In this document: piece after piece, positions 38,697-44,995 of the stretch
Numbering within the stretch: position 1 is the stretch's first letter
Layout: each line of letters starts with the position of its first letter
Assembly: GCA_902475245.1 (NCBI GenBank)
Contig: CABRYP010000020.1
Coordinates: 1-44,995 of the forward strand
Source: an uncultured Collinsella sp.
Lineage (GTDB): Bacteria; Actinomycetota; Coriobacteriia; Coriobacteriales; Coriobacteriaceae
Reading direction: 5' to 3'
DNA length: 44,995 nt
Made by a program: the position numbers and the translations under genes
The notes under the pieces: generated by a model
Database searches by the model: none
Told to the model about the DNA's origin: nothing
Seen by the model: the letters and a program-made list of their open reading frames with translations, nothing else

Positions 38697-39647
38697 TTAG
38701 CAGGAGAAGTCGACACTGTCGATGATGTCCTTGAGGGCCTTTGCAGAGACGGTGAGCTCATGCTGCTCGTCATCGTTCAGCGGCACGGGAACGCGGCAAA
38801 CGACGCCGTCGCGGCCAACGACCGTCGGCATGGAGATGGCCAGATCGGACAGGCCGTACTCGCCCACCATGAGCGAGGAGACAGGCAGAACGGTCTGCTC
38901 ATCGCGCATGACAGCAGTGCAGATGCGCTTGACGGCCATAGCGACACCGTAGTAGGTGGCGTGCTTCTTCTCGATGATGGTGTAAGCGGAGTTCTTGACG
39001 TCCTCGGCGATGCGCTTCTCGGCAGCCTCATGCTCCAGGTGGCCGTGAAGCTCACAGAAGGTGTTCAGCGGCACGCCGGCAACCTGAGCGCTGGACCAAG
39101 CGACGAACTCGGAGTCACCGTGCTCGCCCATGACGTAGGCCTGGACATCGCGCGGGTCAACCTCGACGTGAGCGCCGAGCATCTGCTGCAGACGGCCGGT
39201 GTCGAGCACGGTGCCGGAGCCGATGACATGGCCCTCGGGCAGACCGGACATCTTGATGGCGGCGTAGGTCAGAACGTCGACCGGGTTGGAGACGATGAGC
39301 AGAATGCCGTCGAAGCCAGACTTCTTAATCTCGGGAATAATGGACTTAAAGATGCTGACGTTCTTGTTGACCAGGTCCAGGCGGGTCTCACCGGGCTTCT
39401 GGGCAGCGCCAGCGGTGACGACGATCATGGCGGCGTCGGCTACATCGGAATAGTCGCCGGCGTAGATCTTCATCGGCTCGGCAAACGTCATGCCGTGCGC
39501 GATATCCAGAGCCTCACCCTCGGCGCGGTTCTTGTCCACGTCGATAAGGACCATCTCGGAGAACAGACCGCTCTGCATCAACGCGAACGCCGAAGACGAA
39601 CCGACGAAACCGCAGCCGACAATAGCGACCTTCTTCTCGTTAACCAT
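38697..39647 (-). CDS. ldh: L-lactate dehydrogenase
   Basis: 316 residues from an ATG preceded by GGGAG. VAIVGCGFVGSSSAFAL binds NAD. TAGAAQKPGETRLDLV has the Gln that marks lactate (against Arg for malate) and the substrate-loop Arg; IVSNPVDVLTY and VMGEHGDSEFVAWS carry the Asp/His active pair. It reduces pyruvate to L-lactate and regenerates NAD in fermentation. It lies downstream of an aminotransferase on the same strand, with a hairpin and about 200 bases between, so it is probably transcribed on its own. Confidence 0.95.
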   Translation of the reverse strand: MVNEKKVAIVGCGFVGSSSAFALMQSGLFSEMVLIDVDKNRAEGEALDIAHGMTFAEPMKIYAGDYSDVADAAMIVVTAGAAQKPGETRLDLVNKNVSIFKSIIPEIKKSGFDGILLIVSNPVDVLTYAAIKMSGLPEGHVIGSGTVLDTGRLQQMLGAHVEVDPRDVQAYVMGEHGDSEFVAWSSAQVAGVPLNTFCELHGHLEHEAAEKRIAEDVKNSAYTIIEKKHATYYGVAMAVKRICTAVMRDEQTVLPVSSLMVGEYGLSDLAISMPTVVGRDGVVCRVPVPLNDDEQHELTVSAKALKDIIDSVDFSC

Positions 39648-39673
39648 TAGAAACTCCCATCTCTCTCCACAAA

Positions 39674-39704
39674 CAAGCCGCCCGGGAACGACCCGAGCGG
39701 CTTG
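39674..39704 (-). terminator. hairpin after the aminotransferase gene
   Basis: On the minus strand CAAGCCGCTCGGG and CCCGGGCGGCTTG pair, followed by TTTGT. It lies 145 bases beyond the aminotransferase stop and 27 bases upstream of ldh, so it may instead be a leader hairpin of ldh. Confidence 0.55.
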
Positions 39705-39848
39705 CCGTAATCCCAATACATCCAATCGGGACTTTGATTATGCTCCTATTCGCAGCCAAATATCGACCGTTTACCGAAATTATTTGCAGGATTCGTAAAA
39801 TAACTGCACGAAATCGGTTTCGAGCTATTGACGAGTCGAAATGGCCTT

Positions 39849-41012
39849 CTAATACAGACCCGCCTCGCGAATGGCCTCGACAGCCAAAGCGATCTGATCG
39901 GGCGGCAGGACCAGCGCCATGCGCACGTGCCCCTCGCCCGAAGGACCAAAGCTCGCGCCCGGCGTCACCACAACACCGGCCTTCTCCATGAGCTCCTCGC
40001 AAAACGCCATGGAATCGGTGCGACCACCGGGAAGCTTGGCCCACACAAACATGGAGCCATGCGCGTTGGGACGCTCCCAGCCCAGGCCCTCAAGACCGTC
40101 GCACAGGGCATCGCGACGCTCCTGGTACTTCAGACGCTGCGCCTCGACCTCATCACGCGGACCGTTCAGGCAGGCGATAGCAGCCTTCTGGATCGGGAAG
40201 AACATACCGAAGTCGATCTGGCCGCGTAGCTTGGCAAAGGCAGAGACCACGTCCTCGCGGCCGACCAAAAAGCCGATGCGAGCACCGGTGACGTTAAACG
40301 ACTTGGAGAGCGAGAAGAACTCAACGCCCACCTCGAGCGCACCGGGATACTGCAAGAAGCTGCCGCCCGGCTCGCCGTCGAACACGATGTCGGAGTACGC
40401 GTTGTCATGGACGATGAGCAGGTCGTGCTCGCGGGCAAAAGCGATGATCTCCTCGTAGATCTCGGGCGTGCCCACCGAGCCCACCGGGTTGGCGGGCAGC
40501 GACACGATCATATACTTGGCGCGGTCGGCCACTTCGGGATCGATGCCCGCCACATAGGGCAGGTAATTGTGCTCGGCAACCAGCGGATAGTACTCGAGCT
40601 TGGCATCGGCGATCTTGGCACCCGCCTCAAAGACCGGGTAGCACGGATCGGGAACCAAAATAGTGTCGCCCGGATCGAGCAGGGCCAGGCCCAAATGGCC
40701 CACGCCCTCCTGCGTGCCGTTGCACGACTGCACCATGGACGGCGTAATGCCGGAGACACCAAAGCGACGCTCATAGTAATCGCACACGGCCTGCTTGAGT
40801 TCGGGCAGGTCACGCAGGGCATACTTCCACATCTCGGGATCTTTGGCTGCTTGCGTGAGCGCCTCGACCACGTGGTCGTACGGCTTAAAGTCGGGCGTGC
40901 CCACGCTCATGTTGTAAATGGTCTTGCCCTGAGCCTTCAGCGCGAGCAGTTTGTTGTTGAGCGAGGCGAAGACCTCCGCGCCAAAGCGGTCGAGACGCTG
41001 CGATGCCTGCAT
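39849..41012 (-). CDS. class I PLP aminotransferase, candidate DAP-pathway transaminase
   Basis: 387 residues from an ATG after AAAGGTGG. Fold-type I motifs: SVGTPDFKPYDHVVEAL, QSCNGTQEGVGHLGLALLDPGD, PANPVGSVGTPEIY, VHDNAYSDIVFDGE, and SLSKSFNVTGARIGF with the PLP lysine. The last part carries the Arg that binds the substrate carboxylate (EGHVRMALVLP). The closest visible style is the LL-DAP/N-acetyl-DAP/alanine-type subgroup. The DAP operon at 32-36 kb lacks the aminotransferase that must follow DapH, so this is a candidate; broad aspartate or alanine transamination is equally possible. Confidence 0.85.
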   Translation of the reverse strand: MQASQRLDRFGAEVFASLNNKLLALKAQGKTIYNMSVGTPDFKPYDHVVEALTQAAKDPEMWKYALRDLPELKQAVCDYYERRFGVSGITPSMVQSCNGTQEGVGHLGLALLDPGDTILVPDPCYPVFEAGAKIADAKLEYYPLVAEHNYLPYVAGIDPEVADRAKYMIVSLPANPVGSVGTPEIYEEIIAFAREHDLLIVHDNAYSDIVFDGEPGGSFLQYPGALEVGVEFFSLSKSFNVTGARIGFLVGREDVVSAFAKLRGQIDFGMFFPIQKAAIACLNGPRDEVEAQRLKYQERRDALCDGLEGLGWERPNAHGSMFVWAKLPGGRTDSMAFCEELMEKAGVVVTPGASFGPSGEGHVRMALVLPPDQIALAVEAIREAGLY

Positions 41013-41031
41013 GGTGCCACCTTTCGATATG

Positions 41032-41062
41032 AAAAACGCGGCGCTCCGACAAGAGCGCCGCG
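41032..41062 (-). terminator. terminator of NAD synthetase gene
   Basis: On the minus strand CGCGGCGCTC pairs with GAGCGCCGCG around a short loop and is followed by TTTTT. It begins about 70 bases after the nadE stop. Confidence 0.9.
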
Positions 41063-41130
41063 CGATACGGGCCATCAGATTGCAAAAGTGTAACGCTTGC
41101 AACCCCCGTATTGGTTCAATTTAGCCAACC

Positions 41131-43110
41131 TTAGTCAATTGCATTGAGCGCATCGATCTGCGCAAGCCACAGACGCGAGCTGGCGTCACTCGGCATACGC
41201 CAATCGCCGCGCGGGCTGAGCGTCACCGAGCCCACCTTGGGACCATCGGGCAGGCAGCTGCGCTTAAACTGCTGAGCAAAGAAGCGACGGTAGAACGTAC
41301 GCAACCACGTGTGGACGGTCTTGGCGTCGTAGACGCCCTCGAAGCTCTTGAGCGCCATGCGGTAGATCTTGCCCGGCTCAAAGCCAAAACGCAGCAGGTA
41401 GTAGAGGAAGTAGTCGTGCAGCTCGTACGGGCCCACCAAATCCTCAGTCTTCTGCGCAATCTCGCCGTCGCCCGTGGGCGGCAGAAGCTCGGGGGACACC
41501 GGTGTATCGAGGATGTCGAGCAGCGTCTCGGCAATACGCCCGCCAAAGACATCGGCAGCATAACGCACCAGATGGCGCACAAGCGTCTTGGGCACGCTCG
41601 CGTTGACGGCATACATGCTCATGTGGTCGCCGTTATAGGTAGCCCAACCGAGTGCCAGCTCCGACAAGTCGCCCGTGCCGATGACAAAACCGCCAGCCTG
41701 GTTGGCCAGATCCATCAGAATCTGCGTACGCTCGCGGGCCTGGCTGTTCTCGTAGGTCACGTCCTGCACGGTCGGATCGTGCTCTATGTCCTTGAAGTGC
41801 TGTTCCACAGCCGCGTGGATCGAAACCTCGCGGAAGCTCACACCCAGGTCGTGAGCGAGCGACTCGGCGTTGGACTTAGTGCGATGCGTCGTGCCAAAGC
41901 CGGGCATGGACACGGCTGTGATACCGGTGCGCGGCAGCCCCAGTGCATCGAAGGCGCGAACTGTCACGAGCAGTGCCAGCGTGGAGTCCAGGCCGCCCGA
42001 AAGACCGATGACTGCAGCCTTGGTACCCGTATGGGCAAGGCGGGTCTTGAGGCCGGCGGTCTGCAGGTCGAGGATGGTCTCGCAACGCTCGGCCAGGTCG
42101 CCATGGTCGGCCGGCACAAAGGGCGCACGGGGGAAGACACGGTCGATATCGCAGGCATCGCGCAGGACAGGTTCGTCTGCCAGCACGCCCTCAAACGAAA
42201 ATTCAACGGTCGTGGCCTCCGGCGCATCGTCCGCGCGCGTCCACGTCGTCGAGCGACGGCGCTCGGCAACCAGACGGTCAAGATCGACATCGGCGACGGC
42301 CATATCGCAGGTAAGCAGTTTGGTGGCGGCGAGCTTGGAGCCGTTTTCGTAGATAAGGTTCTCGCCTGCAAAGACCATATCGGTCGTGGACTCGCCCTCG
42401 CTCGCATCCGCATAGGCATAGGCGCAGTACAGGCGCGCACTCTGATTGGAGATGAGACTGCGGCGATAGTCTGCCTTACCGATAATCTCATCCGAGGCCG
42501 ACGGGTTGAGAATCACCGTCGCACCGGCAAGCGCCATCTCGGTCGAAGGCGGCGCCGGCACCCACAGGTCCTCACAGACCTCAACGCCCAGCACCAGGTC
42601 CTCGGCGCCCTCATCACAGCAGCGGTAGACAAGCCCCGAACCCAGCGGAACCGGACCCTGACCGGCAAATTCAACCCACACGGGATCCGCAGGCGCCGGA
42701 GCAAACCAGCGGCGCTCGTAGAACTCGCCATAGTTGGGCAGATACTTTTTGGCCGTAAGACCCAAAAGCTCGCCCGCGCAGCACACGGCGGCGCAGTTGT
42801 AGATATTCTCGGCAACTGCAACGGGAAGACCGATGGTAAAGACAATCGGCAGCTCACGAGTCTCGTCGAGGATATGTACCAGAGCGGCCTCACAGGCATG
42901 CAGCAGCGTGCGGTTATGGAACAGGTCGGCCGCGGTATAGCCGCACAAGTTGAGCTCGGGCAGCACCAGCGCGCGAACGCCGCGCTCGGTAGCCTCGCGA
43001 ACAGCCGCCAGCGCAACCTCGGCATTGCCTTCGACATCGGCCACGCGAATCTGCGGCGACGCCGCCGCCACACGCAAAAAGCCATCAGACTGAGAAAGGT
43101 GAAGATTCAT
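41131..43110 (-). CDS. nadE: glutamine-dependent NAD+ synthetase
   Basis: 659 residues from the ATG after GGGAG. The first ~275 residues are a nitrilase-type glutaminase domain with Glu in LVLPELNLCGYTA, Lys in KKYLPNYGEFYERR and Cys in GVEVCEDLWVP. From about residue 315 a linker leads to the ATP pyrophosphatase domain (VIGLSGGLDSTLALL, SGGxDS loop), followed by GTGDLSELALGWATYNGDHM. Ammonia from glutamine passes to adenylated deamido-NAD to complete NAD. The length matches the large actinobacterial type. A FKRSCLPDGPKVG stretch near the C terminus is characteristic. Confidence 0.96.
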   Translation of the reverse strand: MNLHLSQSDGFLRVAAASPQIRVADVEGNAEVALAAVREATERGVRALVLPELNLCGYTAADLFHNRTLLHACEAALVHILDETRELPIVFTIGLPVAVAENIYNCAAVCCAGELLGLTAKKYLPNYGEFYERRWFAPAPADPVWVEFAGQGPVPLGSGLVYRCCDEGAEDLVLGVEVCEDLWVPAPPSTEMALAGATVILNPSASDEIIGKADYRRSLISNQSARLYCAYAYADASEGESTTDMVFAGENLIYENGSKLAATKLLTCDMAVADVDLDRLVAERRRSTTWTRADDAPEATTVEFSFEGVLADEPVLRDACDIDRVFPRAPFVPADHGDLAERCETILDLQTAGLKTRLAHTGTKAAVIGLSGGLDSTLALLVTVRAFDALGLPRTGITAVSMPGFGTTHRTKSNAESLAHDLGVSFREVSIHAAVEQHFKDIEHDPTVQDVTYENSQARERTQILMDLANQAGGFVIGTGDLSELALGWATYNGDHMSMYAVNASVPKTLVRHLVRYAADVFGGRIAETLLDILDTPVSPELLPPTGDGEIAQKTEDLVGPYELHDYFLYYLLRFGFEPGKIYRMALKSFEGVYDAKTVHTWLRTFYRRFFAQQFKRSCLPDGPKVGSVTLSPRGDWRMPSDASSRLWLAQIDALNAID

Positions 43111-43313
43111 AAGAATGCTCCCGTGCGTAGACGCCATTCACAACAATTAGCAAGCCCTATTGTAGTTCAACCGCCGGGTGCAACCGCATCCCACCAACTT
43201 GGTGAGCTATTGATGAGTTGATGGTATCTGTTAAATGTCACGTACGATTCACATCTGGTGGGTACCCTGATGGCTACATGAAACGAAGCAGATTTGCACC
43301 GGGAGGGTCCCGC

Positions 43314-44258
43314 ATGACAACCAAGTACACCGACGCGCCGCGCACACGCGTCATGACACCGGCCGCGCTCAACAACGGCGTTCACGAAAACCATTCCATC
43401 GGACAGACCATGGCCATCGCGCCCAAAAAGGGCCTGTTCGACGACATTTCCATTCCCCAAATCATCGCCGGCGCTGCAGCCGCCGCCACGAGCGTCGCGC
43501 TTGCTTCCAAAATCGGTATCGCCGGATCGGTGATCGGCGCCGCCGTGAGCTCGGTCATCACCGTTGTGTCCTCGCAGGTCTACCGCCACTTTATCTCTGC
43601 CAGCGCCAAAGCCCTCAAAGGTACGCACGCCGACGTCGACTACCCCGCCGGCGCCTATGAGCCCGTTGAATTTAATGCCGAGGAGCACCTGGGCGGCGCC
43701 GCGACTACGCAAGAGATGCGCCAGATTGCGGGGCGCGCGACCACGGCACGCGTCGCTCCCAACAGCCTGCGCGCCAAGGCGGCGGCAGAGCGCAGCCAGA
43801 CGCAAAAGAAGGTCATCATCTTCTCGATCGCCATCGCCATCGTCGCGGTCATCGCCTGCACCGGTGCCATCCTTATCACCACCGCCGGTGAGGGTCTGGG
43901 CGAGCGTCCCGAGCCAATCCTTTCGTCGCGCACGACCGAGCACGACGCGGATAACACCGGTCAATCGCAAAGCCAGCAGGACGACTCGCAGGGCGCCTCC
44001 GCATCCACCGACTCGTCCTCGAACACCCCCGATCAGTCGCAGAGCGCTGATTCCTCTGCGAACAGCGGCGGCACGCAATCCAGCACGACCGACTCAAGCC
44101 AAACGACTGACGGCTCTCAACCGAGCACAGGCGACCAGACGAGCGGCAATGCATCGGGCACGGGATCTACCGACAATAGCAACACCAACAGCTCGAGCGG
44201 AACCGCTTCCGGCACGGCATCAGACAGCTCGAGCCAAGACACGGCATCGGGCAACTAA
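43314..44258 (+). CDS. membrane protein with long Ser/Thr/Asn-rich tail
   Basis: 314 residues from an ATG after GGGAGG. Two hydrophobic regions are seen: a glycine/alanine-rich pair of short helices (IIAGAAAAATSVALASKIGIAGSVIGAAVSSVITVV, about 44-78) and a single helix (VIIFSIAIAIVAVIACTGAILIT, about 164-187). After these comes a tail of about 125 residues rich in Ser, Thr, Gly, Asp, Gln and Asn (SSQTTDGSQPSTGDQTSGN), probably extracellular and disordered, possibly glycosylated. No anchor or sortase motif ends it. I recognise no family. The 203-base upstream gap holds a CACCAAcTTGGTG palindrome near 43193. Confidence 0.75.
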   Translation: MTTKYTDAPRTRVMTPAALNNGVHENHSIGQTMAIAPKKGLFDDISIPQIIAGAAAAATSVALASKIGIAGSVIGAAVSSVITVVSSQVYRHFISASAKALKGTHADVDYPAGAYEPVEFNAEEHLGGAATTQEMRQIAGRATTARVAPNSLRAKAAAERSQTQKKVIIFSIAIAIVAVIACTGAILITTAGEGLGERPEPILSSRTTEHDADNTGQSQSQQDDSQGASASTDSSSNTPDQSQSADSSANSGGTQSSTTDSSQTTDGSQPSTGDQTSGNASGTGSTDNSNTNSSSGTASGTASDSSSQDTASGN

Positions 44259-44292
44259 GCACGTTTGCCCCTCATAGATAACCGACCTGCAT

Positions 44293-44325
44293 AACGGGCG
44301 CGAACCGGCAACGGTCGCGCCCGTT
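44293..44325 (+). terminator. terminator after the Ser-rich membrane protein
   Basis: AACGGGCGCGA pairs exactly with TCGCGCCCGTT around 11 bases, 34 bases past the stop. Only a short T run follows. Confidence 0.75.
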
Positions 44326-44396
44326 TGCCTTGGGCGACGAGATGGCAAGCCCCGCGCGATGGTAAGATGCTTTGGTGTGTAAAGAGGAGATTTGCC

Positions 44397-44966
44397 ATGA
44401 GCAAGACAATAGTTAAGCCCACGCTATCGCTGGGCAACCACATCTATCTGTATCGCCTGCTGCGCGACGCGATTGGGTGCGGCAAGCAAACGTTTATGAC
44501 GCAGGTCGAGGAGGCACTCGCCGCTGGTGACATGGTCGCATATGACCTGGGCTTTGAGTCCACGCGCGAGCTGCTCGAGGAGCTCGACGACTGCATTAAG
44601 CTGACTGTCTTTAAGGGCGGTCGCCTGTATGCCACCGTCATCGCCAACGAGGCTTGGGATGCCGCCCTTGCCAAAGGCGAGGACAAGCCCAAAGCTGCCA
44701 AGGGCGCCAAGCAGTCCTACAAAAAGAAAAAGCGCGGCGAGAAGGACCTCAAGGCCGTGCGCCCCAAGCACGTTAAGCGTCCCGAGCCCGAAGCCATGGT
44801 TGAAGTCGTGCCGGAACCCGAGCCCGAGACAGAGATCGAAGTCGCTATTGAGGTAACGGCAGAAGCCGAAACCGAAATCGCTGCCACGACCGAGCCCGTA
44901 GTCATATCCGAGCAGGAAGCCACTGCTGAGCTCAACGAGGCGGTAGTGTCGAGAAAGTTGGTGTAG
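44397..44966 (+). CDS. uncharacterised protein with folded head, basic neck and acidic tail
   Basis: 189 residues from an ATG after AGAGGAG. Residues 1 to about 85 look folded (SLGNHIYLYRLLRDAIGCGKQTFMTQVEEALA, then FESTRELLEELDDCIKLTVFKGGRLYATVIANEAWDAAL). A strongly basic stretch follows (KQSYKKKKRGEKD, about 102-114). From about 125 the chain is acidic and repetitive (EPEPETEIEVAIEVTAEAETEI). The charge layout resembles nucleic-acid-binding or ribosome-associated proteins, but I recognise no domain with confidence. The window ends 29 bases after its stop. Confidence 0.7.
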   Translation: MSKTIVKPTLSLGNHIYLYRLLRDAIGCGKQTFMTQVEEALAAGDMVAYDLGFESTRELLEELDDCIKLTVFKGGRLYATVIANEAWDAALAKGEDKPKAAKGAKQSYKKKKRGEKDLKAVRPKHVKRPEPEAMVEVVPEPEPETEIEVAIEVTAEAETEIAATTEPVVISEQEATAELNEAVVSRKLV

Positions 44967-44995
44967 CGCCCGAACCGAAGCGAGTCTGCCCGGCG

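Noticed and set aside
41311..43221. 636-codon plus-strand frame opposite nadE
   Set aside because: Antisense shadow of a firmly identified gene; no family pattern is readable in it.
1..44995. CRISPR arrays, tRNA or rRNA genes, phage or IS transposase genes
   Set aside because: Looked for regular spaced repeats, cloverleaf-like ends and transposase motifs on both strands; none seen by eye.

Overview
The window is about 45 kb of GC-rich, tightly packed bacterial chromosome. Gene content and style fit a Gram-positive, saccharolytic anaerobe of the Coriobacteriia, most likely a Collinsella-like gut organism. The pointers are tandem acetate kinases, an L-lactate dehydrogenase, a dedicated fused ECF transporter, an acetylase-type diaminopimelate pathway, strong GGAGG-type ribosome sites and small palindromic G4ACAGG/G4ACGTT intergenic elements. 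This assignment is inference; no rRNA or tRNA gene was found.

Layout. 1-2.9 kb: two tandem minus-strand acetate kinase genes. 2.9-5.1 kb: an MFS exporter behind a LysR regulator. 5.1-9.3 kb: minus-strand housekeeping genes (HIT protein, xseB, xseA, a YugP-like membrane zinc peptidase, RNase D). 9.4-12.5 kb, plus strand: a diacylglycerol-kinase-like lipid kinase, an unlisted 30-residue membrane protein, and a secreted and anchored C69 dipeptidase. 12.7-16.2 kb: a tryptophan leader peptide (three consecutive Trp codons) and attenuator terminator, followed by an S component, a fused double ATPase and an EcfT. Together these read as a tryptophan ECF transporter. 16.3-18.4 kb, minus: an aspartate racemase and an ATP-grasp D-aspartate-ligase-like enzyme, probably a cell-wall cross-bridge pair. 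18.6-22.3 kb: a MerR-box-like dyad, a secreted coiled-coil muralytic protein, a membrane Ser/Thr kinase with an HTH partner, and an FxLYD-type surface protein.

22.5-29.5 kb, plus: a gene string of a 773-residue FMN/Fe-S/FAD ene-reductase-like enzyme, the large and small aconitase-X subunits, an M20 peptidase and a permease. It looks like an undescribed 'dehydrate then reduce' catabolic cluster. 29.6-30.6 kb: a small membrane protein and a HigBA toxin-antitoxin pair.

30.6-36.0 kb: the lysine/DAP locus. An M20D deacetylase diverges from a lysine riboswitch that precedes a lysA-dapA in-frame fusion, dapB and dapH. A class I aminotransferase at 39.8-41.0 kb could supply the missing transaminase. 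36.2-43.1 kb, minus: a nucleoid-associated protein, an Mbeg1-like hydrolase, L-lactate dehydrogenase, the aminotransferase and glutamine-dependent NAD synthetase. 43.3-45.0 kb, plus: two uncharacterised proteins.

The strongest candidates for something new are the Trp-attenuated ECF operon, the aconitase-X/flavoenzyme cluster, and the LysA-DapA fusion with its built-in internal ribosome site.
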